Source: Usnea hakonensis (lineage: Eukaryota > Ascomycota > Lecanoromycetes > Lecanorales > Parmeliaceae). From it: 64,000 nt of DNA. Location of the stretch: assembly GCA_013423325.1 (NCBI GenBank), contig BLJB01000333.1, positions 91,962-155,961 on the forward strand. The letters run 5' to 3'. Positions 30,952-43,171 of the stretch are shown here, one piece after another; the stretch's first letter is position 1, and each line of letters begins with the position of its first letter. The notes under the pieces were generated by a model. That model was not told where the DNA came from, did not search any database, and was given only the letters and a program-made list of their open reading frames with translations. The position numbers were made by a program, and so were the translations under genes.

Positions 30952-31545
30952 GGACTGAGCATTCCTAGGCGTCAGAAAGTCTAAATTATATCAAGATGTT
31001 ATCCAGCAGCCATCATCCAAGTTCGGCCTATTATCAGACGCTGAATCGTTATATTGCAAGTCTCGGACATATGCATCTCCCTCAAAATAGCCTTACTTTA
31101 TCCTTGTATATACAGTCGTAGAATAAAGGCATTGGTATCATTGTGCAACGGTCTCTCCAGAAAAAGAGTATAGTACTGCGTTCGACTCGGCAAGATAGAG
31201 GTCTAAATCGTGACCACTATTACAAGGCTTTTACTCTATTGGGCTAGCCGCTCAACCAAATACAGGGGCAGGTACGGCTAGAAAGGTAGAGTTAGAGGTG
31301 GATTACGGCGGACGGTAGGACATAACCAAAAAAAAACAAAAACAAAAAACAAGAAAAAAAACAAAGAAAAAAAAACAGGAAAAAAAAAGAAAAGATTCAA
31401 CTACCTTTACCTTGCACCACTTGTATATACCCCACTCTTCTAAAGTCTTGAAGCTTTACAATCTTTCTTTTCTCTCTTTCGTGAAGGTCCAACTGCGTAA
31501 TGAACCGTGCTACTGTTTGGAGACCTACTTTCGAGCATTGATGTA
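30952..31545. other. spacer with A-rich tract upstream of choline kinase
   Basis: This 594-bp stretch includes an almost pure A tract with scattered C and G from about 31327 to 31395. The rest, nearer the choline kinase start, is CT-rich (TCTTTCTTTTCTCTCTTTCG) and probably the 5' leader. No gene is supported. Confidence 0.4.
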
Positions 31546-34358
31546 ATGTCTAACATCCAAGAGGCCGTCGAACTTCCTCCATTAAAGCCTATCTCGTCAA
31601 AATGTGAGCCTGGCCTGTTCATTCTTCCACCCCACCTTTTCCCCCCCACTCCCTTTCCTTTCTAGCCACAGGGTCTGCTGGGAGTCTCTCCTTAGTCAGA
31701 ACCGTGGCGCCTTACGAGATGTTCAGGAAGTGCAAGCAAAGTTCTTTTTCTTGTGACTGACGTTGCGTTTGCTACTGGAACTCTGGCTGGCTCCTGACAG
31801 TATCATTTCTTCTGCTTCCATATTGTGGATGTTTCCTTTTGGTCCTCCCGCGTATCTTCCTTTAACTAGGCTGAACCGAGGACGAAAGGCTCATATATCT
31901 GGCAGCAGTTCTCATTGCTGAGCCAGAGACGATTTCTCCTGAGACAAGTCCCGCAACGGTACCAGCAGACAAGAAGCCATCATCTCGTGGATCAGCTTCT
32001 TCCAAGCAACACCGCACCAGCGTTTCAAAGCGCTTATCGGGACGTGCAGCGCCCGAGACGCCTAATCCTTCACTGCACTCAATCTCAAGCATTGGCAGTG
32101 TTGGGTCGGACACTGTCCTAGATTCCGCCGACCACGAACATCAATTCAGTCTAGAAACCCCCCATCATGATGGTCGCGGTCAAGGTGCAGCCAGACATAT
32201 TCTCTCGCAAGTAGCAGAATGGCTTCACCAAGAAAAGACCAGGAAAGCTGCCCATAAAGCCAGGAGAGATGGTCATGCTAAACTTGCACACGCTGCGGAA
32301 GCATCGAGAAACCTCGTAGATCATTTTCGTAGCGACGCGTCTAGAGCCAACCAAGAGCGCCATGTCAGAACGTCTTCGGACGTATCCGAAGGAACTCTGG
32401 CTTTGGAAAGGTTGGAGCAGATCCTGTCAAATAGCGTAGGCTTGATCGATGGAAACAATCCCTTTCATGCCGAAGACAAGAAGGATTCTCATCTTTCTCG
32501 ACGAAGAACCAAGCGACAAGGCTCTAGCAGAGGCTTGCTCCGGAAGGCTTCTGCGATTGCATCGTCCGATACCGAATACCAAGAACCTGACATTGATGTG
32601 CCTTCCGCTGAGGTAGCCCTTGACAACTCGAATACGCTCGGCTATAGCAGACGGCAAGATAGTATGGAAACCGATCCTACCAACCGCAAAAAGCGAGCAG
32701 TCAAAGAACGAGAAGATTGGTTGCAATTCAAGATGGAGATCGTTCGATTGTCCCATACCCTCCGTCTTAGAGGATGGAGGCGAATACCTCTTGATCGTGG
32801 TGGAGACATCGATGTTGAGCGCCTAAGCGGTGCTTTAACCAACGCCGTTTATGTTGTTTCGCCTCCGAGAGATCTTTTCCAAACTATGTCAACTGCAAGG
32901 GACAGTACCACTTCCCTTGTACCCAAGAAACCGCCTCCGTAAGCATTCATAGAGTCAACTCGACGTTGTAACTGACCTGGTACAGAAAACTCCTTCTCCG
33001 TATTTACGGACCTCAAGTCGAACATCTGATTGATCGAGAAAGCGAGCTGCAAATTCTGCGACGTCTGGCTCGTAAGAAGATTGGTCCTCGGTTACTGGGT
33101 ACTTTCACCAACGGTAGATTCGAGCAATTCTTCCACGCACGGACGTTGACTGCACGAGATCTCCGCGTCCCTGAAACCTCCAAGCAAATAGCGAAGAGAA
33201 TGCGCGAGCTTCATGACGGTATTGAGTTGCTGGACGAGGAACGTGAAGAAGGGGCCTTCATCTGGAGGAATTGGAACAAGTGGGTTGAAAGATGCGAAGA
33301 GGTCATCTCATGGCTTGACGATCAGATCTTGTCAACAAAACGAGGAAATACAGCACACCCCTCTAGACAATGGAGGGAGCGCGGGTTGGTCTGCGGAGTT
33401 GAATGGTCCTTTTTCAGACGGACTGTTGAGAAGTATAGAAAGTGGCTTTTCGACCAATATGGAGGACCGGCAAGCATCAAGCAGAAGTTGGTGTTTGCAC
33501 ACAACGACGTATGTGATTTCTTTTCGTGGACTTTCTGAACAGCGGTAGGCTTACTTTGTAAAGACACAATACGGAAACCTGCTTCGCCTCGAGCCAAGTG
33601 GAGAATCTCCTCTGCTCCTCCCAGCAAACGAACATAAGCAACTGATTGTGATCGACTTTGAGTATGCGTCAGCTAATCTTCCCGGCTTGGAATTTGCAAA
33701 TCACTTCACTGAATGGTGTTATGATTACCACTCTCTAAGACCATATGCCCTGAACGCCAATCGATACCCAACGCCTGAAGAGCAGCACCGCTTCCTCAAA
33801 GCTTACGTACAGCATCGTCCTCCAACCCAGGCTCGTCCATCTGTGTCACCACTTGCAGAAGCTAGCCAAAGACCTTCAAGCTCCATCTCTGCTTTCACGT
33901 TAGACAGCCGTGCTCCGATGGCACAGATAGAAGAAGAGAAACGGCAAGAGGAGACGGTGGAACGGGAAGTCAAGAAGCTTGTTAAAGAAACGCGTCTCTG
34001 GCGGATAGCAAATTCAGCGCAGTGGGTCGCATGGGGAATCGTACAAGCCAAAGTGCCAGGTATGGATGAGGCATTGGAGGCTCAAAAGTGCGGCACCCCA
34101 AAGTCGGAAGACACGATCATCCAAGCCCAACAGAAGCACCTCGACTCTGATCCCCAGAGCCTTGAGAGTCGGGACCTGGTTCCGGAGAGCAGGGAAGAGG
34201 CGCCGGAAGAGGCACACGAGGAAGGGGAGTTTGATTATCTGGGCTATGCGCAGGAGAGAGCCATGTTTTTCTGGGGAGACATTCTGCAGCTTGGGATTGT
34301 AAAAGAAGGGGATTTGCCGGAGGAGCTACGGAAAAAGGTCAAAATCGTCAAGTACTGA
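31546..34358 (+). CDS. choline kinase, fungal type
   Basis: Four exons: 31546-31603, 31906 (or 31909)-32938, 32986-33508 and 33564-34358. They encode about 802 residues. The first intron (about 302 nt) ends in a CAGCAG tandem acceptor, so two products differing by one residue are possible. An N-terminal disordered region is followed by the fungal choline-kinase N-terminal segment (RGGDIDVERLSGALTNAVYVVSPP) and the kinase core. Brenner's motif AHNDTQYGN places the catalytic Asp at 538 and Asn at 543, and DFEYA holds the metal-binding Asp569. An acidic, Gln-rich insert separates the last helices. The enzyme phosphorylates choline with ATP, the first step of the Kennedy pathway to phosphatidylcholine. 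Ethanolamine kinase activity is possible, as in many relatives. Confidence 0.9.
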
Positions 34359-34685
34359 TCCGGGAGTGGCCAAATCGGTTCGGATACCCTTTTGGGGGAA
34401 TCGATTCTCTCTCTGCTGCACTTTGTTAATAGACATAGAGATCGGAACAAACGATGGAGATGTTGTAACGTTCTCGACCCTCTTAGTCGCGTGGATCGAT
34501 TTCCGTTCGCCTCACTCATCTGGGTACCGAAAGTCCCACATTTCTTGCAGCTCAGCAGCAGCAGTAGGCAGTTGGCCGGTAAGCATCTGCATGCTGGGAG
34601 CGTGCAATGTTTTAAGCGAAAGCCGTATGCCATTCAGGTTCCGACTTATGTACAACTCTCCACTTATCCTTCAACCCTCTAAGCA
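34359..34685. other. convergent spacer, choline kinase / DUF2347 protein
   Basis: This 327-bp spacer separates two converging genes and should hold both 3' ends. Only chance open frames are seen. Confidence 0.4.
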
Positions 34686-36795
34686 TCAACATATTCGCAC
34701 TCCACAGCACTCGACTCTTCCGCCCCTGACATTGGCCTTCCTGCCCCAGTAAAAGGCCACCAGCTCTCGCACAAATTCTCTATCACTTTCGCTCCATATG
34801 TCCAGCCCCATACGGCTCATATCTTCACTGCTCACGAATATCGCTTCCGCATCATCCACATCTTTGCCATTAAGTTTTTGTTTTTTCCGCCCACCATTCC
34901 CATCTCCGTGTCCGTTAATGACTGCACTTTCCACTGCATCTCCAGCATTATCTGGATCCATGTCCGAGTAATCAGATGTATCAACAATGTCCGACAAAGT
35001 CTTGAAGATCAAGGCAGTCAGTCGGTGGAAGTAGCCAATAATCGTCATTTCCAATTCCGCTGGCGCTGCGTCCAGTGCCTCCATGCCGGGAGATCTGCCG
35101 GGGGATTTCCTCGCGGAACGCGGTCGATCAGCTGAATCACTGCGGTAATTATCGAAATGGCGTAGCAGAGCAGCGTCGTGATCTGCTTCTTCGTCCAGGT
35201 CGGTGCGTTTCTCGCCTGCGGAAGCCCACCACATGAAACTGGAGTATGCAAGTGCAGACCAGGATTGCGGTTCGGCAAGTTGAGCTTCTAGAGTGGAGGA
35301 AGCATCGTCGTAGGTCTCTTGAGTGTTTTCAAACGGGAGGTCAGAAATCTGCTCGCTGCTCGGATACTTGGATGCATGCTGAGAGTGGCCGCTGGGAAAT
35401 CGTAGAAGCTCTCGACGTAGAGTTCGGTACCGACGCAGGTCCCGCTGTGTGGCTTTGATGTCTAAGCCTTTCTTGACTTCAATGCGCGGCCATATTTTCT
35501 CTTTAGCTTGCTTTGAGTAGGACGGCGGAATGGTGACGAGGGTGTCAAACAAGTGGTCTTTGAGAGAGAGGATGTCATCTGTGGTACAGGCTACCCACCC
35601 ATATCCCATGCCGTCACCAGCAACTTCGGAGCTTGGATTGATGTCTCGGGAGCCTTGAGCTAGGGTTGCCATGTCGTGGACACCTGCCGCGAAGAGTGGC
35701 CGCAGACGTGTGGGTAATGGTTCGAGTGGAACGAGATCAGAGACAGTGGATGGAATACCAGAAATGACGGAGATGTCGTATACTGGAAATCTCCGTTAGT
35801 CTACGAAGCGAGAGGGCGAGAGACTTATATACCGAAATTACAAGCCAGCTCAACAGGCGCTTGGCCTACGAGCAGGATTCTTTTTCGCAATAGCGCCGCT
35901 CTGTACAAAGGGAAAATCAAAGGGCCGAACGTATCTATTAACACGGGCAGTGAAAGAGCGGGATGATGCGACGACAGTGATTGCCCGGGTAGGGCAAGAG
36001 CAGACGCTGTTGAGACGGCACGATTGCGCGTGCGCGTTTTGCCGTTGGGTGAAGCTTGACTTTGGTTTTGTTTTGCTTGTACATCAGAGGGTGATTCTGC
36101 TGGTTCCTTATGCAAGTCTTCCTCAATCAGAAGCTTATGCGCCAGCCAGAAGCTCTCTAACGACTGGGTCTTCGTAGGATCTTGAACCAGGGTCCTGGCC
36201 AGGTCAACAATCGGTCAGCAGTACAAAAGGAACACCCCCTTACTTCGCCAACTCTTTTAGACCTGATGCATGTTTCCAACTCTTCCCAAGTCTACCATAG
36301 CTCAATGGTACCAGTGCTCCTACTGCCAGCATAAGTGCTTTTCGGTCCGTCTCCTCGGCGGGCTCGTTGAGGAAGGCGCTGATACCAACATATCCGTCGC
36401 CATGAACGAAGTATCTTGGGTGTGATTAGCTCATAGTAGTAAGAAGCGCATAAATAGCGTACATGAGATCTTCTCGGACATTGTGTAGACCAGAAGGGAG
36501 GGATTTGTATTCCACACTCTCAGTGAGCTCCACTGTCGTAGTAGTCAGCAAACGCTGAGTGCTCGAGGCCTCTGGACATACAGCCAGGAATCGACTGTTT
36601 CCATGCAATTGTGTAACTAGTATTTTTTGAGCCCTCATATCTCGACAAAGATACCTTAGATTTCTTAGAAGCCTACCCTGCCTTGGCGTCGAAAAGGATA
36701 AGGAAGACGGCAGCAACGGGTGGTAATTCTTCTACGCCGCTATTGGGAAGCTCGAGATGGAGCGACTGCCCTCTTCGTCGTTTGGCAGTTGACAT
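34686..36795 (-). CDS. DUF2347/DUF4484 protein, LCHN/DENND11-like
   Basis: Six exons: 36795-36677, 36616-36582 (35 nt), 36532-36463, 36414-36244, 36194-35833 and 35782-34686. They encode 617 residues with all phases matching. The conserved N-terminal half reads AAVFLILFDAKAGYTIAWK, VEYKSLPSGLHNVREDL, YFVHGDGYVGISAFL, ALMLAVGALVPLSYGRLG and WLAHKLLIEE, as in fungal DUF2347 (Anr2/LCHN) proteins. A polar insert comes next, then LPVLIDTFGPLIFPLYRAALLRKRILLV and YDISVISGIP, then DWVACTTDDIL-type sequence (here YGWVACTTDDILSL) and a DUF4484 C-terminus. The fold is DENN-like, so a link to Rab GTPase exchange is inferred by family only. It shares a 207-bp promoter region with DML1. Confidence 0.88.
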
Positions 36796-37002
36796 GCTGG
36801 GAGTGAAAGGTCATGATCATGAAAGACTGACGATGAAGATTTACAAATTGGCGCCGCTTTACTTTACTTCGTACGGACACGGACTAGTAGAGCTCGGCCG
36901 GCATTTTATTTCTGTAAAGATATCACGCTGTCGATCACATACTTCAACATTAGTCTTGAAGCATCCGTCTTATTCGGACATGATGCCTCATGTCCCTCAA
37001 CG
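36796..37002. promoter_or_regulatory. short divergent promoter, DUF2347 protein / DML1
   Basis: Only 207 bp separate the two start codons. CTTTACTTTACTT near 36858-36870 is the only notable word; no canonical element is recognised. Confidence 0.35.
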
Positions 37003-38875
37003 ATGCATGAGGTTTTGACGATCCAGCTTGGCCACCGTGCTAATCACGTCGCCACTCATTTCTGGAACACACAGGTACATTGCACCCAAACGCTAATTCT
37101 CCTGCGGCACCTTGACTTACATCTGCCCCTTCTCCCGACAGGAATCTTATTTCACATATGATAGCACCGAAGCCTTCTCACCTGTCGACCATGATGTACA
37201 TTTTCGTCCCGGCATTGGAACAACCGGAGAGGATACGTACACGCCAAGAACTCTAATCTATGATCTTAAGGGAGGCTTCGGCGGTCTAAGGAAGTGGGGA
37301 GGCTTGTATGACCAGCAGATCGGTCTTGAGGATTGCTCCGAACAAGGGAAATTGGTGTGGTAAGACTGATTTTTCAAGCGGAGAGGCATGAGTAATGATC
37401 ACTATGCTAAGGAGACCATTGGTAGAACAGGGATGGCAACGTGGTTTTGCACCAGAGTCCTGAGATCAGGCAGTCTGACTTCCAACGGAGCCTCGATCAG
37501 GGCGTTCCTGATGCACACAAACTAAGTTCTGAGACGGTGAGATACTGGTCAGACTTCAATCGCACATTTTACCATCCGCGTTCCATAGTGCAAATCAACG
37601 ATTATGAGTTGGGTTCTACGCTCATGCCATTTGAGAAGTGGGAAAGTGGTGAAGAACTTTTTGCGGAAATGGATAGGAATGTCGCCCTGCTAGATCGAGA
37701 TGTCAGAGTCTGGGCTGAGGAATGCGATCAAATGCAGGGCATCCAAGTATTCACAGGTGGAGATGATGCTTGGAGCGCCTTTGCAGCGAAATACGTCGAG
37801 CTACTACGAGACGAATTCGGGAAGACGGGGATATGGGCCTGGGGAATTGAAGAAGAGCAGGGCAAGGGGCAGAGAGTCAGTCTCGTCGTCCTGAATTGCA
37901 TGAGTAACACGTATTGACTATGGTGAGGAGGCCAAGCAGTTGCTGAGGAATGTCAATGCTGCGAGAATGATCAACGAGATGTCGACGCATGCATCTATGT
38001 ACATTCCAATGTCAATACCATCAACACAGCTCCCACAGTATGTACACTTGGATCGGTGCTCGCAATGGCATACTTCAGCACTTCTCTCTGTTGCATTGGA
38101 AAGCATTACATTGCCGACAAGACTGAGGCATGATGTCGCTAAACGCGGTTTCTTTAATGACCTGGAGGCAGCATTGAATGTCAATGGGAATCAGCGAATT
38201 GCTCAGCTGCAGTGTAGTGTGCTCAATCCCGACAATTTGCCGCCCGTGAAAGCAATCGCCCATGGAATTATTGATGATAGGACGCCGTCGGGAAGCAACC
38301 ACGTTCTGGATCAAGACGCTGAAGTCAAGAATGTCGAGCCAAGATTGGACATGGACCTTTCGCGTGGTGAGACTCGATCCACATCTCCGTTTGCTACTCG
38401 GCACGATTCCTCAGGCCACGTCTTTAGTACGGTGGAAACCAGGAGGGTTAACGTTGAGGTGCGAAAAGACGAAGAAGCAGGCGAGGATGAGGTCGCCTAC
38501 GCCCGAAAACGAAGACGATTTGCTGGTCTGCTAGTCATCGAAAAGTTCGTGATTCCCCGCTGCTAAGGACTCTGTCGCTTGGGAGGCCATGACCGTACGG
38601 AACTAATGCCGTACAGGTATCACTCCTCGCTTGAGTACCCACTTCTGGATAGCTTCCCACCCATATTCTCGCTTTCGTCGAATCTTAGCCAAATCGCGGT
38701 CCACACCTCGCTTTCCACCACATCAGCTATCTCCAATCGAGTCAAAGCTTTACAAAAGATGGTCAGCAGGATGGCAAACCTTGATGAGCGCGAGACACTT
38801 ATGAACGGCCTTGGCGAGATCAGCGAGAATTACGAGGATGGTTGGCAGAGTGGATCCGAGGAGAGCGACGACTGA
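37003..38875 (+). CDS. dml1: DML1/Misato family mitochondrial inheritance protein
   Basis: Five exons: 37003-37074, 37142-37359, 37431-37875, 37931-38544 and 38617-38875. They encode 535 residues. The N-terminus (MHEVLTIQLGHRANHVATHFWNTQ, then ESYFTYD) is the tubulin/FtsZ-like start of Misato proteins. Other family hallmarks are PRTLIYDLKGGFGGL, the central SDFNRTFYHPRSIVQINDYE and EMSTHASMYIPMSIPS, and the acidic end (GLGEISENYEDGWQSGSEE). In yeast Dml1 is needed for mitochondrial DNA inheritance, and Misato acts on mitochondrial shape. The donors of introns 3 (GTCAGT) and 4 (GTTCGT) are weak, but their phases and the flanking conserved sequence support them. The exact acceptor of intron 3 is uncertain by a few codons. 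Confidence 0.87.
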
Positions 38876-40669
38876 GACGGCTACGTCCTGGTGACACGAT
38901 CTGGTATGAAAATAATGGATAGAACAAAAGGCGAACTCGCTAGGTGAGCGCTACTAAGTAGCTACATTATCAGAGCCGACGATTATACGAGGCACAGCTC
39001 AAGCATCATGTTCAACTAGCAGGCTCGAAGAAGTGATAGTGCAGAAATGGTTTTTGTCATCAATAGAGATGGGGGCAACTTCCATTGTTGGCGGTGAGAG
39101 CCATGTCTTGAAATCGGAACGGACCGGAAGCGATAGAAAGCAGACCTCAACTTATACGTAAGGTACGTAAGGTAGGTACTTAGGTATTTGTTATGTCGGC
39201 CGATTTTGATAAAGTAGGGTGGTTTCCCCAAATCCTGCACCCCACACCCAGGGCATCTCGGAGCAAGTGCGGAGCGGTGTGGCTTAATGCGTGTCAGACA
39301 AGAAACGCATCAAGGTCTGGGCATATCTTATGAAGTCAACAGTCAATTGAAGACTCCAGATACTTCCATCTCCGTATTCCTTTGTCTGAACGAGGTAAGA
39401 TGGACAGTTTAATTTTTCATTGTTCATTTTTCTACCCATTAAAAATATTTCTATTTTGGAAGGTCTCAATGTATGGCTTTAGGTAAGTTACCTTAGTTAC
39501 GTTACTGGTACTTACCTTTACCTTAGGTGCTGCGTAAAAGTACGAGTACATTTACTTTAGCTTACCCCGCTATGCAGTTGTTTTTTTCCCATTGACTTAA
39601 GGTACTCACTCCCCTCAGTCCAAAGATTGTAAGCTCTAGTATCTCCGTCTTACAAATACGTTCGCAGGACAAGGGGAATCTATCTGTCAGAAGGAGGGGA
39701 AGTGGTGAAGACTGAAGTACCGTACCTTGGGTACCTATTTCTACACATGCATACCTCTACTTTGGGCTATATCACCCTAAATATCACTGGGTGATCATGA
39801 GCATCTTCTTTCATGCTCACCTTGAAAGATTGGCTGACACAAAAGCCGGCCTCATTCTCGGACATTTGGGCGATGAGTTGGGACTTCACACCTGCGACAC
39901 TCGACAACTGACACTTTGGACATTTTCCATCTCCGGGCTTGTCCTCAGTTAATCGCCACTTGTATCCCGACGCTCTCGTGGCCCGCGGAAAACGACCTGG
40001 GGGAAAGTCTCTTGAGATCTACACATACGATTGCTTCCCGAAATCTCCCCTCGTATCCTCTTACCGCTTCAGTAAGCCGTGCAATGCCCCACTGATCCAT
40101 TGCGGGCTTGCGATTACACCGTCCCGTTTTATGTGCGCTGTTGAAGTCACAGGGTTTTAGTCAGACGCTTTCTCATCTGCTACGAGGTAGCTTCCTAGTG
40201 ACCCTTGGCATGACCTTGCCGACCTGCAGCCTGCTTAAAATGTTGACAATAACGGCTTTTGGCGGCATTTTACAAAAGTAACAATACTCGGACTAGCTCC
40301 GAGAGAGGTAAATATTGCATGACTGACACGAGCCTCCAATCCCAAGATGGGATACTACTAGCAAAATTATGCGTGTCAGATACGAAGACATGACAGTATC
40401 TCATCATGTCCGTCTGACGTCGTTGTTTGCTTCATTGAATGGGGACGGTGGATAAAAATGCAGTGCTTGCAAACCCATACACTTGGAGGGTCTTATTACC
40501 TTGCCTCTGCCCGTCTCTTATCCTCCCTTCTGTCCTCTCTCTCGCTTTTAGTGGTAAGGACTCGCTCGCTACGGTCTTTCTGTGCTCATTCGTTCTGTTC
40601 CCTTGAACAAGATCTACTCTCCCTTCCCGCATTCATAAAGTTCTACCACCTGCGTAACAATTCGGCATT
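38876..40669. other. 1.8-kb gene-poor spacer
   Basis: No gene is supported. TACCT/AGGTA words are dense (for example around 39157-39187 and 39481-39530). The last 200 bp before the cell-wall gene are CT-rich (near 40500-40560) and look like a fungal leader. Short frames near 39939 and 40432 lack any family signal. Confidence 0.45.
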
Positions 40670-42655
40670 ATGAAGTCCTTTCTCACATTGTCAACCTTGA
40701 TTGGCGCTGCCGTCGCCGCCAATGGTTTGGAAAAGCGGTGGTATTCAGGGTGGAATTCCTCAACGTATGTTTGCTCCAGACACTGTCGATGCCCTCGATG
40801 ATAAATGAAAATAGCTCCCTCCCCGAGACCGAGACTATGACCACTTACACCACCGTTACAACATGCCCTCTCACCATCAGCTCGGGAAGCGCCTATCACA
40901 CGACCCTCACGACTTCCACCGTTGTAGTCACAAGCTGCAGAGGAGGATGCCATACAACTACAGCACTGCCCCCACCACCGAAGACGAGCTCGATTTGGGC
41001 TGCTTCCCTACCTCCATCCTCGGGTACGGCCCCTCTGTCGGAGAAGACAAGCTCGGTCTGGACTGTTCCCCTACCTCCACCCTCCGGTACGGCCCCTCCA
41101 CTGAAGAAGACAAGCTCGGTCTGGACTGCTCCCCTACCTCCACCATCGGGTACGGCCCCTCTACTGAAGAAGACAAGCTCGGTCTGGACTGCTCCCCTAC
41201 CTCCACCGAAGAAGACAAGCTCGGTCTGGACTGCTCCCCTACCTCCACCATCGGGTACGGCCCCTCTGTCGGAGAAGACAAGCTCGGTCTGGACTGTTCC
41301 CCTACCTCCACCTTCCGGTACGGCCCCTCCACTGAAGAAGACAAGCTCGGTCTGGACTGCTCCCCTACCTCCACCATTGGGTACGCCCCCTCCACCGAAA
41401 CTATCTAATGGAGTTACTGTGGTGATTTCATCTATCGCTTCGCATCCCGTGACTCCAATCTATTCGAATGTGTGTGTGGATTTTCTGGGAAGTGAGACAG
41501 ACAATGAGCTAAAGTTAGGGCAGACTACAATATTCACTAGCACTATGACAGTCCCAGTAAATAGCACCGCGCACATCATTGAAACACAACCCACCATCAT
41601 TACCACACCGACGAAAACAACTAGCTTCACAACGAGCACAGTGTACATAACGTGAGTGTCCCTTCTACGACGACCCAAATTCCCATGATTCACTCGGGAG
41701 ATGTAATGACCATCTCAACAGGACCACGACATGTCCTGTAACTTCAACCGTAATCACGAAAGAATCGACAATTTTAATTGTGCCCGTCACCCTTACCAAA
41801 ACTATCGTACTGACTAGCCTCACCACAATCCCTGTACCCTATTCGCATATAATCACCGAATCCGCCGAGACAGTTGCTTCCACCACCAAGTGGATCACGT
41901 ACACAACCACCTCTTGCCCAGGTATGTAATCTAAAACTCAAGAAAATTGTGAGACTTACCCGTCGGATTACCCAGTAACTAGCACTGTTATCACAATCAG
42001 CGAGATTCCAAAAACCGTGCCGGTCACGCAGACCCTCACTATCACAACCCACTCGATCTCCACATATCCAATAAATACTACCTTACCCAGTTTTGGAACT
42101 CAAACGGGAAAAGAAACTTGGACCGAGGCGAAGTCCCTATCCCCAATCCCGGCATCAACGGAAACCAAGGTCTCTAAAATCTCAACCATGATTACGAATA
42201 TAACATCCGCCGAAAAGTGGGTTATAACTGAGGGTGGGACACCCGCTCCGACGCCGATCACAATCGAGACATATATTTCCCAAACGCCCACTGCGATGAT
42301 CAGTAGTCCAACCCCAGTAGAAGAGACTGAAACCGAAGTCAAGATCCCAGCTCTTTCGACGCCTGTGTTCGTGACAACGCCCGGGGAGGTGACCGAAAGC
42401 TGGACGACCTATCCACAGACTGAGGTGACGCCAAAGACACCAGAAATTGAGAGTACGCCCAAAGTGACGCCCGCCAGCACCACGGTGCTGAGTGTTCCGG
42501 TTGTCACTGAAGCGCCCGAGGGTCAAGCGGAAGTCCCAGTAGAAAACTCCACCTCAAGCTCCACGTCACCACTCGCATTCCAAGGTGCAGCGGCTACCAA
42601 AAAGCCTGCTGTGGCCGCTTTGGCCGGCTTGGCTGCGTTCATGGTGCTAATCTAA
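40670..42655 (+). CDS. Ser/Thr-rich, probably GPI-anchored cell-wall protein with tandem repeats
   Basis: Four exons: 40670-40764, 40815-41651, 41722-41921 and 41976-42655. They encode 603 residues. Residues 1-17 are a signal peptide (MKSFLTLSTLIGAAVAA), followed by a possible Kex2 site (LEKR). Many TTYTTVTTCP-like and TTSTVVVTSC-like segments resemble fungal adhesin/flocculin-type wall proteins. Residues of about 100-240 are seven copies of a 21-residue repeat, KTSSVWTAPLPPPSGTAP with variable last residues. The C-terminus is Ser/Thr-rich and ends in a hydrophobic tail (AVAALAGLAAFMVLI) preceded by small residues, as expected for GPI attachment. The likely site is the outer cell wall with heavy O-glycosylation. 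Binding specificity is unknown. Confidence 0.85.
40978..41395 (+). repeat. 63-bp tandem coding repeat (minisatellite)
   Basis: About six and a half near-identical 63-bp units encode the 21-residue Pro/Thr/Ser repeat of the cell-wall protein. One internal unit is shortened to 42 bp. Units differ mainly at the SGTAPPL/SGTAPLL/LSE end and alternate in higher-order pairs, which suggests recombination between units. Because 63 and 42 are multiples of three, unit gain or loss keeps the frame. Confidence 0.9.
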
Positions 42656-43171
42656 GGCGACGACTTATGGCGAGTATGGTTTTTGGGAACAGTTTTAATG
42701 CGCGTTACACTGTATTTACGACTATGACGCTCTCTGATGAAGGCACATTTCATGACCTGAAGGTGACATGTCTTTTGGGTGAATAGTATATAGCCTTTGC
42801 GCGATAATCATAATTGCGTCAGCTGTGAGAATGAACTGTGGAAGGGCTGAGGCTTTGGCAAATTTCACTGTGTCTCAACGTTTCGGATGTTTCCTTACTT
42901 ATGCAAGGCTGAGGCTTATGCTGAAAGTATAAAAAGCGGCCCGAGGTCCCTCGGTCTGAAAGTGACTCGGTGGCCTTAAGGAAAAAAGATTTTCCGTAAA
43001 GAATACTTACCTTACCTACTCCCATTATCCTCCTCAAAGACTACCTGTAATAATTTATTATGTGAATATTTTTCCTTCCATATCCTTGTTCTACCTCCAC
43101 AAGTAGAGCATACGCATACTTGACACTCCTCGGACCGCAAGCCTTGCGCCCGAGATTGTCCCGTCGTCAAC
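42656..43171. other. spacer cell-wall protein / SEC63
   Basis: This 516-bp stretch holds the 3' flank of the cell-wall gene and the SEC63 promoter. A TTACCTTACCTACT word lies near 43007-43020. No gene is supported. Confidence 0.4.

Noticed and set aside
20640..31000. A secondary-metabolite or catabolic gene cluster
   Set aside because: The dioxygenase, CDF transporter, SDR and PKS relic are interleaved with ribosomal and LysM-protein genes, are on different strands, and have no shared regulator. The PKS is broken.
40978..41395. Tandem repeats as a CRISPR array
   Set aside because: The units are contiguous 63-bp coding repeats without unique spacers, in a eukaryotic genome.
40863..41408. Alternative plus-strand frame across the cell-wall repeats
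   Set aside because: It exists because the repeat unit is a multiple of three and happens to lack stops. It does not connect to the signal peptide or the GPI-type C-terminus, which lie in another frame.
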